Assembly: GCA_003427395.1 (NCBI GenBank)
Contig: BFEA01000493.1
Coordinates: forward strand, 186,674 to 216,580
Direction: 5' to 3'
Length of the DNA: 29,907 bases
Source: Chara braunii
Lineage: Eukaryota; Streptophyta; Charophyceae; Charales; Characeae
The notes below the pieces were generated by a model, which saw only the letters and a program-made list of their open reading frames with translations, was not told where the DNA came from and ran no database searches. Positions 10,740-21,155 of this stretch are shown here, one piece after another. A program made the translations under genes and the position numbers. The first letter of the stretch is position 1. Each line of letters begins with the position of its first letter.

Positions 10740-11164
10740 AGCTCCGACAACCTCTTCTTCCCCTATGGTCAACGTTTCGAACTTCCGAAGTTTCCAAAGG
10801 CAGAGTTAAACTCGGATTGCATGAGGAGAATTGTGATGTTTGAACCTATCCTCATATCACTTAGTAGAGATGTTGTAATAGAAACCTCATTCTGCTATCG
10901 TCACCCTCAGTTCCCCTCCCATTGGGAAGCGTGCAACCTTGCAGCAGTGCCTGGTCGGCGGAAAGTAACTCCAAGTCTTCGAGTAGATGTGACTCAGCGA
11001 ATTCGTGTCCTCAACTGTATTTCCTATTTGCCCCTTAGTGACCACTTGACCGATATACCATCCCTCGTCCACAATCTGAATTGTGGCTTGCTATGAACCA
11101 TTTGACCCTTCGCTTGACGACTTTTCTTTCTCGCGAAACGTACTCCCACTGCTAATTCGACCTC
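10740..11164. other. Probable LINE 5' leader and flank
   Basis: Upstream (on the minus strand) of the first ORF1 segment I see only short frames with no domain. This stretch probably contains the LINE 5' untranslated region and older host sequence. The element boundary is not visible. Confidence 0.3.
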
Positions 11165-11920
11165 CGGTTGTGGAATCGGGAACGTCTTTGCCCCGTCTTG
11201 TTGCTAGAAGGGACGTTTCCATGAGGCACCTAAATCTCTAATTCCATCACCCTCTGTATTGAATTCTAATTTACCCAGTTACCTACTCGCTGCTGTCTGA
11301 CATGCTCTCTCTCGTTAGAGATGGTGAGAGGTTATATTATGAGGCGCTCCGACTATTAACTGCCTGGGTCGACTAGGACAGTACATCCTGTGTGTGCGAG
11401 AGAGATGATGTAACCCAGCGGTAAGCGCTCAGCCACTTCTCCGGCTGTGGTAAGTATCGACGAAGCATTTTACCAAGGTAACTGGCTATGGTGAAGATTT
11501 AACCTACCAGGCCTGGACTGGTCTAGTGGGACGCCACTAAGTTGTGGACTCGGGAACGTCTTTGCCTTGTCCCGTGGTGGGGGGGGAAGGCGATTGCCCG
11601 AGTCGCCTGAAACTTTGTTTCCATCGTCCTCGAGATTGGGCTCTGATTTACCCTGATACTCTACTCAAAGCTATCTGACATTCTCTCACTCGGTAGAGAT
11701 GGCGAGAGGTTGCGTTTGGAGGTTTTTCGAGTGTTATCCGTCTTGGTCGACTGGGATGGTACATACTGTGTGTGTGAGAGATGCTGCATACCAGTGGTAA
11801 GTGCTCAGCAGCGAATTTTACCATGGTGAGTAGCAACCTACTGTGTTACCATGGTAGAACTGGCTATGGTAAAAAACGTGATCTAATGGGCGCCTTGGAC
11901 TGTTCGAGCGGAGCGCCGCT
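11165..11920 (+). repeat. Diverged tandem duplication, period ~376 bp
   Basis: Two copies (about 11165-11540 and 11541-11920) share, at a nearly constant offset of 374-377 bases, TCGGGAACGTCTTTGCC, a TAGAGATGG(T/C)GAGAGGTT box, GGTCGACT, (T/C)GTGTGTG(C/T)GAGAG, GTAAG(C/T)GCTCAGC and ACTGGCTATGGT. Divergence is substantial, so the duplication is old. It lies between the LINE and the MOR1 upstream region; no reading frame is kept between copies. Confidence 0.75.
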
Positions 11921-12600
11921 GAGGATGAGCCTCCTCCCTCATTACGGGGAGTGCGGTTGTTCGCTTCCGTTCTCCGTCTCAACGGCGGAGGGGACGGTCA
12001 AACAGCGCCTCTCACTGTGAGAGAACGATGCACTACGGTAATCCGTCTGGTACCGGCGCTCCCCCAGAAACGTGACCGCAATTTCCTTGGCCCCGCGGCT
12101 CCAGCTCGGTCCTGAACTTTGAGTAATGAATGGCTGTGTTTTTTTGTTGAAAAAGGAAAAAGAACTACAAGCCCTGCAAAACTGCATTATAGGTGGTAGG
12201 TAATATAGCTTAGTTATAAAAAAAACCCTGCATTCGGCGGATATCGGTTTGGAAATGGAAGTGCTGACTGGGAGCAGATCTCGATTTCAAAAACTGACCA
12301 TCATCTCTTGCACAAGCCGTAAGCATTTTCACAGGGGCATCTGAGCCTCAAGGGCAGGGCCGCTGGTGCTGTGTTTTTCAAACGCAACTCCTCCAGCCAT
12401 GCGTGCGGTACTGATTGGCGGACTCGAAGCTGAGTGCAGCGCACTGCCCCGCACGAGTTGGATTCCTTTTTTCCCCTTTTGGGTCCCCGTGCGTTTCGAA
12501 CTCAGGATTGGTTGATTAGTAGTTGCATGTGTGTGCGATTCAGCCACCAGAACGGGGTGGAGTTCGATTTGATGACAGCGGAAAGGTGATCTGATTACGG
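11921..12600. other. Non-coding stretch upstream of MOR1, nothing recognised
   Basis: No domain-bearing frame and no strong repeat is seen here. Confidence 0.4.
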
Positions 12601-13738
12601 GGTCATGGCTACGGTTAGTCAGGCGGGTGCCATTTTTTTTTTTTTCCGCCCGCTGTTCCCTGAGCTGCGGAAGTTTTCAAAAAAAAGTGAAGGCAGTCCC
12701 AATGAGCCGCGACCCACTCACACGGTGCACGAATTCGTCTAGCAGGCGGGCAGGCGGGCATGCGGGCGGGAATCGACATTGTCCGTACCGTTACTGGGAG
12801 GATGTTTTCAGACGATTTCTACGCCGATTTCTACTTTTTGAATCCGGGATCTCTAATGGGAGAGAGGGAGGGGCCCACGGGCCAATCGGGGGGCGGTTTC
12901 CCTGGGTCGTATGCTGTTCCCCCACCCCTCGTCACCCCTATTGATCTCGTGGGAAACCGGGTCCCGCCAGCTACCCCACTTGCCCACCCTCGGCGGGCTC
13001 ACTTCGTCTCCACTGGGCCGCCTCGCTACACCCCGCGCTTTCCCACCCGCCCACCCGCCCGCCCGCCCGCCCGCCCGGGCGGTGGTTACTGCCACCACCA
13101 CCACTCCTCACAGCGGGTGCAAACCCCCGCCCATATTCCTGCTCCTGCGTTTCGTTTTTTAAGTCGTTTCGCAGACGGGACAAAACGATTGGGAGGGAGG
13201 CGGGGGTATTGCCCCGGGTCTTGTTTAGGGAGGGGAGGAACCGTAGTGGTGGTGGCGAACTTTGCGACCTTCCTTCCAGCAAGCTGGCTATCTAGGTCTT
13301 TCATTGGTCTCGGTGATGGTCGTTGCTGCGGGCTTGCCGCTGATCTTTCCTCTTCGATTTGCATCTTCCTCCTTCCTCCTTTCCATCGATGGAATCTCGG
13401 ATCAATCTCTCCTCTCTCATTTAACTTAAGATTGGCTCGGCTTGGGTTTGGCATAACTTCTCTTGGAACGGATCATCGCTGCCCGGCAATCAACTAAGAC
13501 AGACGTACGTTCAACGTTACAGCTGGTGGACTGGCACGAGATTTTGGAAAGGCTTGTGGAGGCGGGTGGAGCTATGGTGGTGATGAGGACGGGCCCATTC
13601 TTTTTCCCCCCGGGTGTTTGTGTGAGTACTTGAGCGCGCGAAACGCGTCTCCAAAGCCGGATTGTCGGCAGGAACACGTGTGTCGTTCGTCGGGCGTTTG
13701 TCTGCGCTTCCCGCGCTTGTCGTAGGTGGTAATTGGCG
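12601..13738 (+). promoter_or_regulatory. GC-rich upstream and 5' leader region of MOR1
   Basis: The 1.1 kb before the MOR1 start is GC-rich and has no TATA box at a convincing place. It contains a G-rich run with four GGG blocks (12745-12770), a CCAAT word in a G-rich setting (about 12880), and a long CCCGC/CCCAC run (about 13042-13077) that would be G-rich on the template strand. Pyrimidine-rich stretches (13345-13410) follow. The transcription start cannot be placed from sequence. ORFs in this stretch have biased composition and no domain. Confidence 0.45.
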
Positions 13739-13898
13739 ATGGCGGAAGAGGAGAAGATTCTGAAAGAGGCGAAGAAATTGCCATGGGACGAGAGGATCGC
13801 GCACAAAAATTGGAAGGTTCGAAATGATGCGTACATCGATTTGGCCGCAGCCTGCGAGGCCGTCACAGATCCCAAGGACCCTCGATTGAGAGATTACG
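13739..13898 (+). CDS. MOR1/XMAP215-family protein, exon 1 (residues 1-53)
   Basis: The full protein binds tubulin through TOG domains and promotes microtubule growth in the cytoplasm. The start ATG at 13739 opens MAEEEKILKEAKKLPWDERI, followed by HKNWKVRNDAYIDL and TDPKDPRLRDY, very close to the N-terminus of land-plant MOR1. The Trp of NWKVR corresponds to the tubulin-contacting Trp of the first TOG helix-loop. The exon ends with one base of codon 54 at a donor GTGAGC (13899). An in-frame TTG six bases upstream is not a likely start. Only this N-terminal part of the ~2000-residue protein falls in the window. Confidence 0.93.
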
Positions 13899-13949
13899 GT
13901 GAGCAATCGCGCGCACACCCTGAGATACATACGCACCCTGAGATTCAAA

Positions 13950-14032
13950 CTCACCCTGAGATACGCACACAACTTACAGGCGAGCGCTCAACATGCAGAG
14001 AAATCTCACACAGACACACAGATAGATAGATC

Positions 14033-14115
<83 letters not shown>

Positions 14116-14197
14116 CACCCTGAGATACGCGAGAGAGAGAGAGCTCACCCTGAGATACGCACACCAGTTGCAGGCGAGCGCTCAACATGCAGAGAAA

Positions 14198-14247
<50 letters not shown>
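13950..14247 (+). repeat. GA microsatellite with embedded duplicated unit
   Basis: A unit containing CTCACCCTGAGATACGC, CAGGCGAGCGCTCAACATGC and AGAGAAATC occurs at 13950-14005 and again at 14144-14200, with an extra partial unit (CTCACCCTGAGATACGC) at 14115-14131. Each is followed by a pure GA run (about 14035-14113 and 14198-14247). The last run goes straight into the assembly gap. A third related unit sits at 29072-29105, beside an adapter sequence. Confidence 0.9.
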
Positions 14248-15011
14248 NNNNNNNNNNNNNNNNNNNNNNNNNNNNNNNNNNNNNNNNNNNNNNNNNNNNN
14301 NNNNNNNNNNNNNNNNNNNNNNNNNNNNNNNNNNNNNNNNNNNNNNNNNNNNNNNNNNNNNNNNNNNNNNNNNNNNNNNNNNNNNNNNNNNNNNNNNNNN
14401 NNNNNNNNNNNNNNNNNNNNNNNNNNNNNNNNNNNNNNNNNNNNNNNNNNNNNNNNNNNNNNNNNNNNNNNNNNNNNNNNNNNNNNNNNNNNNNNNNNNN
14501 NNNNNNNNNNNNNNNNNNNNNNNNNNNNNNNNNNNNNNNNNNNNNNNNNNNNNNNNNNNNNNNNNNNNNNNNNNNNNNNNNNNNNNNNNNNNNNNNNNNN
14601 NNNNNNNNNNNNNNNNNNNNNNNNNNNNNNNNNNNNNNNNNNNNNNNNNNNNNNNNNNNNNNNNNNNNNNNNNNNNNNNNNNNNNNNNNNNNNNNNNNNN
14701 NNNNNNNNNNNNNNNNNNNNNNNNNNNNNNNNNNNNNNNNNNNNNNNNNNNNNNNNNNNNNNNNNNNNNNNNNNNNNNNNNNNNNNNNNNNNNNNNNNNN
14801 NNNNNNNNNNNNNNNNNNNNNNNNNNNNNNNNNNNNNNNNNNNNNNNNNNNNNNNNNNNNNNNNNNNNNNNNNNNNNNNNNNNNNNNNNNNNNNNNNNNN
14901 NNNNNNNNNNNNNNNNNNNNNNNNNNNNNNNNNNNNNNNNNNNNNNNNNNNNNNNNNNNNNNNNNNNNNNNNNNNNNNNNNNNNNNNNNNNNNNNNNNNN
15001 NNNNNNNNNNN
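14248..15011. other. Assembly gap (764 N)
   Basis: Bases are undetermined. The left edge is (GA)n and the right edge is (TG)n followed by (GA)n. Sequence at 29072-29907 starts with the same repeat unit and GA run and ends in (TG)n, so it is a good candidate to fill this gap. Confidence 0.95.

Positions 15012-15098
<87 letters not shown>
15012..15098 (+). repeat. (TG)n-(GA)n compound microsatellite
   Basis: About seven TG units (from 15012) pass directly into a GA run of over 70 bases (about 15025-15097) and then a G7 stretch. It lies in intron 1 of MOR1, immediately right of the gap. Confidence 0.9.
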
Positions 15099-15103
<5 letters not shown>

Positions 15104-15447
15104 TGGTAAATTGCGGGTGGTGTTGTGCGGTGTGAATACAGCGGGGCATTGTCGGAACTGCCGACGTCGTGTGTGTCTTTGTGGGGGATTGTAGTGATGA
15201 TGGCGCCTTGCGATAAGTTGTACCTAACAGTGAGGATAAAAAGTTGTGTTCGTGTGATCTATGCTGCCAACCTGCGCGCTGTGATGGTGACGACATAAGG
15301 TGAGGTGTGGGGTGCACGACTTAATGACGTGGCGGGAGAAGCGCGTGACCTAGTGACATTGTGAGCTTTGCCGCCCGACACGTGGTTGTGGCGGCTGCTG
15401 TTTTGACATTAATTTGTTTGTCTGTCTGTGGGAAATGAACGGGTCAG

Positions 15448-15553
15448 GGCCTCTGTTCAAGAAGGCGGTTTCGGACTCGAACGCTCCAGCGCAGGAAAAG
15501 GCTTTGGATGCGCTAATCTGCTTTCTTCAGCGCGCCGATGCGGACGCCGGCAG
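15448..15553 (+). CDS. MOR1/XMAP215-family protein, exon 2 (residues 54-88)
   Basis: The exon completes codon 54 (Gly) and encodes PLFKKAVSDSNAPAQEKALD followed by ALICFLQRADADAG, matching the second helical repeat of plant MOR1 TOG1 almost residue by residue. It ends with two bases (AG) of an Arg codon before the donor GTGAGT at 15554. Phases on both sides agree with exons 1 and 3. The acceptor is TCAG at 15444-15447. Confidence 0.93.
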
Positions 15554-15730
15554 GTGAGTCGCCTGGTCACTCTCGGCCGGCTTGGCTTGCCTTGGCTTGT
15601 TTGCGTGGCTGCTAAATTTTCATTCGCCGTACTTAGCGATGTCGACTTCTTATGTACCTTAATTATGTCTTCTGTACAGTGGTTCTTATTACCCTTCTTT
15701 GTCTGTGATTTGTATGTCGCACGCCTTCTT

Positions 15731-15975
15731 AGTCTCCTGAGTATCGACACGTGTACTTTGTGTCCTGCGTAGTCTCATGAGTAATGACACGTGTACTTTG
15801 TGTCCTGCGTATTTAGTCTCCTGAGTGCCGACACGCGTACTTAAGTGTCCTGGGTTCTTAGGCTCCTGAATATCACGCGTGTACTTAATGTCCTGAGTTC
15901 CGACACGCGAACTTAGTGTCCTGCGTACTTAAGTCTCCTGAGCATCGACACGTGTACTCGTAAGTGTACTGACTG
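15731..15975 (+). repeat. ~44 bp minisatellite with repeated ACACGTGT cores
   Basis: Five to six imperfect units of the form AGTCTCCTGAGTATCGACAC + GTGTACTT + GTGTCCTGCGT start near 15731, 15772, 15816, 15861, 15890 and 15932. Most have a palindromic CACGTG or CACGCG core; intact CACGTG occurs in the first, second and last units. It lies about 180 bp after exon 2. CACGTG is the plant G-box, so a regulatory role is conceivable but not shown. Confidence 0.8.
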
Positions 15976-16962
15976 TCTTAGTAAAGCTATCCTGCTGAGG
16001 GAAGGTCACGACGTCCATGTGCGAGATCTGACTGCGCGCGGGAAAGTTGTCTTTCCCCCTCGCCAGTTCCCCTTCCTCCCGCTCTGTAACTTTCTCCTTT
16101 GCCCAGGTCTCCCTGCCAGCCTCTTCACGGCTCTAGCTTCTTCCTTCCTTGCTGCGCACAGCGGTAGTGTGTGAGGCACGTGGATTTTGAATGGCTTCTT
16201 TTTTGGGCAGGTGAGTTGCTATGTATCTCGATGATTATACCGTAATGCGTCGAAGTCCGGGTGGCTTGTGTGTCTGGTCAGATCACAAGCCGCTTATGCG
16301 TTCACATTTGCACATGCCCGGCTTGGTGACGTGTCTCGTCTGCGTGCGTAATCTGAGTGCTTGTTGTGATGAGAGAGTTGAGAGTTGTTCTGACTATGAT
16401 GTGAGTGTACGTGTGGGTGGATTTGGTATTTGGATGGATGTGCGAGGGGTTGCGTGAAGTAAACTAATCTGCAATAAGACGAAAGTAACGTGAATTGGGT
16501 TTGGTGGGGCTTTAAGTGGTGTATGCATCGGCGTGTGCGTCGGCAGTATCTTAGTGATGGGTCAACCGCATCGGTATACTGTCAAGCGATCTCGGGAACG
16601 AGTAACTTATTTAGCCGCAGTAATGGGGAACTTAGTGATCGGTCTGCTCAGATTATGGATGTGCCAGGGAAGGGGATCCGCTCGTAATGCTCGTGGCTAG
16701 CGCGAGTTAATCGAAGTCGAATTAGTGACAGAAGTGAGAACGACGCAAAGTGAGTCGTATGAGGGAGGGGAAGTAGGATGTAGTGCCGTTAGAAGTGTGC
16801 AAAAGTACGTGCAACGAGGGCTGTGAAGGCTCAAGGGAGGAACTGTGCTCTCCTCTTGGTAATTTATACGGGACGATTTGTACAGGAGCTGATCACTCGA
16901 TCTGTTGTCCGTGCGGATTGCGAGAATCGACGCAGAATGTGTTAATGGCGACGTCGTGTGTC

Positions 16963-16966
<4 letters not shown>

Positions 16967-17027
<61 letters not shown>

Positions 17028-17071
17028 NNNNGGAAATTTGGGAGGAATTACGCCTTGAAAGTCTCGTGAGC

Positions 17072-17112
<41 letters not shown>

Positions 17113-17201
17113 TGGAAATTTGGGAGGAATTACGCCTTGAAAGTCTCGTGAGCTGTGAGAGAGAGAGAAAAAGAGAGAGAGCGCAATGGCAATTGAAGAG
17201 G

Positions 17202-17264
<63 letters not shown>

Positions 17265-17304
17265 GGAAATTTGGGAGGAATTACGCCTTGAAAGTCTCGT
17301 GAGC

Positions 17305-17349
<45 letters not shown>

Positions 17350-17386
17350 AATGGCAATTTAAGTGGAACTATGCCTTGAAAGTCTC

Positions 17387-17440
<54 letters not shown>

Positions 17441-17480
17441 AATGGCATTTTGAGAGGCATTATGGCTTGAAAGTCATGTG
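16967..17480 (+). repeat. Composite minisatellite: ~47 bp unit plus variable GA tract
   Basis: A unit (GGAAATTTGGGAGGAATTAC, then GCCTTGAAAGTCTCGTGAGC) followed by a GA run occurs at 17032, 17112 and 17263. Shorter or diverged versions occur at 17184, 17349 and 17440. The last is followed by unique sequence rather than GA. The first unit is preceded by a GA run of about 60 bases and a four-base gap (17028-17031). The unit sequence and GA tract have been duplicated together. Confidence 0.9.
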
Positions 17481-17964
17481 CCGATTGTTCTGTTCGACCG
17501 ACCAAGTGTCCGCTGGCATTTGAGTGTCGATGGGAGGGGAGTCGAGGTCGACCTCTCATGGCACAGGTTGGGGATTCTGCAGTCTGGTTTCCGGCTTTCG
17601 ATTGAGAGCGGAATTCTATTATGGTCAGGAATGCAGTGATGCGGGGAGAGTAATTGAAGATAGGTAAGATTCTAGGAGACTGGGGATTGATGTGAAGTTT
17701 TTGAAAAGCAATGTGGGTGCCGTGAAATATGGATGGAAAAAATCAAGTGTTGAGTTCGGGATATCAACGACTTGTGACTCATGGGTGCCTTGCTGGCGTC
17801 AGGGGGCAAACTGATGCCGTGTTTTTTGGTTGTTGTTACGATAAAGTCAGCACTTGCTCGGGCTTCCTTCCCCGTCTACCCCGCTTCCCCTTCTCCCTTT
17901 CTCTCCCTCCCTCTCCTCTCACCCGTCTTTTCTTTGTCAACTAGTGCTTTAGACGTCCGTTTGG

Positions 17965-18335
17965 CGTTTTCCTTCCACGCGTCTGATGCTTGAGCGAGAT
18001 GAAGGCTAGGTAAAGGGAGACTTGCGGGAGGCGGGAGGGAGTTAGACGTGGAAGGACGACGAAGCAGAGAATGGCTCCTTCTGTGCATCTGATCCTCTGA
18101 CGAGATGAAGGCGAGGAGAGGGGAGACTTGTAGGAGGCGGGAGGGGGTTACACTTGAAAGGACGACAGAGTCTTGAGAGAACGACTCCTTCCATGCATCC
18201 TGATCCTCTGGCGAGATGAAGGAGAGGAGAGGGGAGGCTTGCGGGAGGTGGGAGGAGGGGGGGGGTTAGACGGAGAGGTGTTAGGTGGGAAAGGACGACG
18301 AAGTAGAGAATGGGGAGGCGGGAGGGCGAAGACGA
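17965..18335 (+). repeat. ~108 bp tandem repeat, about three copies, plus small duplications
   Basis: Units start near 17968, 18076 and 18185 with (T)CCTTC(C/T)...GCGAGATGAAGG or ACGAGATGAAGG and continue with GGGAGACTTG, GGAGGCGGGAGG and AAAGGACGAC. A GGAACATGATGGACTGCT word is then duplicated at about 18360 and 18423. The array is strongly purine-rich on this strand. Confidence 0.75.
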
Positions 18336-19428
18336 AGATTGGAGGAGCGAAGCGATGTAGGAACATGATGGACTGCTGTGGCATTCACGAGGAGGTGGGA
18401 GGAGAACATGAAGGCGCGAGGAGGAACATGATGGACTGCTAGGCGGGAGGATGAAGGCGATGTTCGAGTGGCGCCATTTGCGATTGCTATTTTCTTTCTG
18501 GATACGGGTGTAGGTCTCGGACAAGGCTCCTGGCTTACTGACCAGTGATGTGGAATAAGGTTGTTGATTTCCTTGGGGGTGCGAACGTAAAGATTCGTCC
18601 GCGAAACGGACGCACGGAGGATGGGTTTAGATGGAAAAAAGATGATGTTTGTGATGTCTAATGGCGAACCTCCCTCTGGGATTAGTCCGTTAGAACGGAA
18701 GGGGGGAAGGGAAGGGGGGAAGGGAAGAATGATGTCACGCTGAGGAGTTGTGCCTGCTACCTTGCTGAGCGGTGGTGTTGCAGAAGGTGTCGATTTCTTG
18801 GTCGTTTCTTCTGGGAGAACCCCCCTCTTGAGGGATTAGTGCGTCTGATTTTCTTGGTTGTTCTGGGTGCATGCCAAGGGAGATCTGGACAGGATTAAAG
18901 GTTTGTCGTTTTCTTTTGTTTTTTCTTGTCCTCCCCCTCGAGATTGTTCAGTGGGCTTTAAAGAACCTTGGTAGTCTGTTATATCCGTTGGATGAAGATC
19001 GATTATAGTTATTCAGCCTCGCTTCGCCTCGCTAATCACCAAATTTGCAAAACGAGAACGACTTTACCACTAGAACACGGAAGGATGCAGCGCCATATTT
19101 TCTGAGTTTGCGTTGTCGTTACAGATCGAACTGCATCTTGGTGATGGGTGTGAGCCAGCGCTCGTCGACCCCCAAATCCTCAGTTATTGCTTCGAGGGTT
19201 TGTACTCCTGTGTTATCGGTCGCTCGGTATCGAACCAATATTGGAGCCAGTTGCGTTGCGAAAGAGAGGGCTCTTTTTCTCAAGTGCTCTACTTGCTATG
19301 CGTATCGTTCTCTCTGAGAGAGGTGGACGTATTACTGTTATTCGCTCACTCGTTCATTCACTTGTTCGCTATGTCTACCATCAGGTTGATGATTGATGTT
19401 AGGTACGCACGTAAGGTGGAGGGGAAGA

Positions 19429-19430
<2 letters not shown>

Positions 19431-19515
<85 letters not shown>

Positions 19516-19516
19516 N

Positions 19517-19591
<75 letters not shown>
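19431..19591 (+). repeat. Very long (GA)n microsatellite
   Basis: About 160 bases of nearly pure GA with one undetermined base at 19516, probably a collapsed join in the assembly. The true length may be longer. Frames through it encode Arg-Glu or Ser-Leu repeats and are not genes. Confidence 0.95.
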
Positions 19592-19593
<2 letters not shown>

Positions 19594-20109
19594 TGTACGG
19601 CGTACGAAGTCGCTTTGGTATGTAGGTACAGGTGGATGGGACAGGGTTTGAGTACGCTGTGGTCGTTTTTCCCAAGGGGGAGGAGTGGGAGCGGTTTGCA
19701 AGGACAAAGGGGTGGAGGAAGGGCGGAGCATGGGGGGATAATGAAAAAATGGTGTCTTAGGCGGGGGGGGGTTTGTCCAAGTCTGACTCGTTTGCTACAT
19801 TTTGTCCTTCTCTTTGCGTCGAGTAGGCCGTCGTCCGAAGTGCACCGAGTAGCTATGATAGTACAGGGTGGGATTTTTTTTTAATCACGCTCATCACCGG
19901 ACAGTGGACACTGTTTGAGCCTCTCGGGGCATACTCACACTAGGACTGTTTAATGACTGAGCTCTGAACGTGATACAGATGCATCCCGCTTGGGCCGTAA
20001 TGGCGGTCACATTCATTCATTTTAGAAAGTGCATGGGCGATTGTGTCCTCATATCTTCTCCTTGAGCAGGTTCTCCATTTTTCTGGCTTACAAGATGACG
20101 GAAACCGAC

Positions 20110-20200
20110 AAGAATAATATGCCCTTTTATGAATTGTTAATGGAAGTAAAGAAGAATAATATGCCCTTCTATGAATTGTTAAAAAATATGCCCTTCCCTC
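20110..20200 (+). repeat. Short direct duplication (41 bp period)
   Basis: AAGAATAATATGCCCTT(T/C)T followed by ATGAATTGTTAA occurs at about 20111 and 20152, and a cut-down AAAAATATGCCCTT follows near 20180. It reads in frame as KNNMPFYELL twice, but the surrounding frame is short and lies in an intron. Confidence 0.7.
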
Positions 20201-20404
20201 CAGTAAACCGGACAAGAAAACCTTCGCTGTAAAAAGACCGAAACCGGGGAAAACAACTCCACGCTTGGTTGAACCCTGTCCCTACAAAGTCATCTTTTTG
20301 CAGTAATATTGTCTTCTCCCGAATAGAACGAATTGAGTTAATTGACTCGTGCTCTTCGAGCGGGGTGAACGGGCCTAAGTCTCGCTATCTTCAGTCGAAG
20401 GGCA

Positions 20405-20513
20405 TACCTTCTTCCCCCGAATACAACGTACGGTCATTATAGCTGTATCTAGACTGAAGGATGCCTCAAATACAGCTATAATGACCGTACGTTGTATTCG
20501 GGGGAAGAAGGTA
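20405..20513. repeat. Perfect 44 bp inverted repeat, 21-base loop
   Basis: Arm 20405-20448 is the exact reverse complement of arm 20470-20513. The arms include CCTTCTTCCCCCGAATACAA and CGTACGGTCATTATAGCTGT. The loop is 20449-20469. Perfect arms in otherwise diverged intron DNA mean a recent origin, selection on the hairpin, or an assembly or library foldback artefact. Confidence 0.9.
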
Positions 20514-20526
20514 GTTGCGCTACTGG

Positions 20527-20596
20527 CCATCCGCCAGCATTTCGAATGCACGTGGCCATCATGTTGTTAAGATGCATTAAAAATCTTGGCGGATGG
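20527..20596. repeat. Second hairpin, 24 bp arms with 20/24 match
   Basis: Arm 20527-20550 (CCATCCGCCA...AATGCA) pairs with 20573-20596 (TGCATT...TGGCGGATGG) with a four-base internal mismatch zone and a 22-base loop. Its size is like a small-RNA precursor, but no expression evidence exists here. It starts 13 bases after the perfect hairpin. Confidence 0.7.
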
Positions 20597-20901
20597 CGCC
20601 TTGTGTATTAGGCCCAATGTTTAAGAGGCAACCGTCAGGCAAGCTTCTAAGATCCGATTTGATTTGTAGTAGATGGGAAAAGACCCGGCCAGGAGCTGAT
20701 CTTCACTGGGAGCCTAGTTTCTCTGCGTTTTTTATTTTTAACAAATCCAAATCGTATTGCATAATCAAATCAGAGAGGAGGCCGAGGTCCTTGCAATTCT
20801 ACCGGGAACGCTGAGAGCAGCTTTCAACTTCTCTTCTTTGACAAAAAGATTGTCTCATTTCAGTCTTGAACACCTGGATACCCAATGCCTCAAAAAAACT
20901 A

Positions 20902-20955
20902 GTATATATATATTCCCCAACGAAACCCTCTATATATTCCCCAACGAAACCCTCT
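20902..20955 (+). repeat. 25 bp direct duplication
   Basis: TATATATTCCCCAACGAAAC + CCTC occurs twice in tandem (about 20906-20930 and 20931-20955). Confidence 0.75.
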
Positions 20956-21155
20956 ACTCTTATCTACTGTCTGTACTAGCCTAAACTAATTCGCAGATCT
21001 TAACGTGGTATGACGAGAACACGTAACCCTTTTATGAAAGGGGTCAGCCTCCTCAGATTATGCGGATTGTAACGCATCTGGATGGATTAATGGTAAAGTG
21101 TGCGCGATCTGCTCTGGGACGTGCAACTGCCTACATGCATTATGATCGTAGCACG

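Larger units (their letters stand above)
6560..10740 (-). mobile_element. Degenerate LINE (L1-like) retrotransposon, 3' part missing
   Basis: Read on the minus strand, protein-like segments occur in the order expected of plant L1-type LINEs: an ORF1 with a DUF4283-like region and a CCHC-type knuckle, a long linker, then an APE-type endonuclease that starts ORF2. All parts are broken by frameshifts and stops, so it is inactive. The reverse transcriptase and RNase H that should follow the endonuclease at lower coordinates are not seen. The element was truncated, or interrupted near 6560 by the LTR-like DNA on its left. An extra region between the knuckle and the endonuclease looks Nudix-like, which is unusual. 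Confidence 0.75.
13899..15447 (+). other. MOR1 intron 1 (contains 764-base gap)
   Basis: Donor GTGAGC, acceptor GGGTCAG. It begins with short direct repeats of CACCCTGAGAT(A/T)C (13917-13965), then GA arrays, a gap of Ns at 14248-15011, a (TG)n tract and another GA array. After 15098 the sequence is unique and G/T-rich up to the acceptor. True length is unknown because of the gap. Confidence 0.85.

Noticed and set aside
10443-11096. 217-codon + strand frame
   Set aside because: Opposite-strand shadow of the LINE ORF1 and its leader; Cys/Phe/Leu-rich with no domain.
12760-13497. 245-codon + strand frame before MOR1
   Set aside because: Pro/Arg/Gly-rich composition from GC-rich DNA, open on several frames, no domain; overlaps the promoter region.
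14145-15317. Long open frames through GA tracts and Ns (Ser-Leu or Arg-Glu repeats), also at 17000-17440, 19350-19730 and 29080-29440
   Set aside because: They exist only because (GA)n has no stops and Ns were read as open; no domain or start context.
18042-18524. 160-codon minus-strand frame, Pro/Ser-rich
   Set aside because: It is the translation of a purine-rich tandem repeat in intron 2.
19050-19085. tRNA-like A-box on the minus strand (TTCTAGTGGTAAAG)
   Set aside because: No B box, anticodon arm or acceptor pairing nearby; at most a tRNA-derived scrap.
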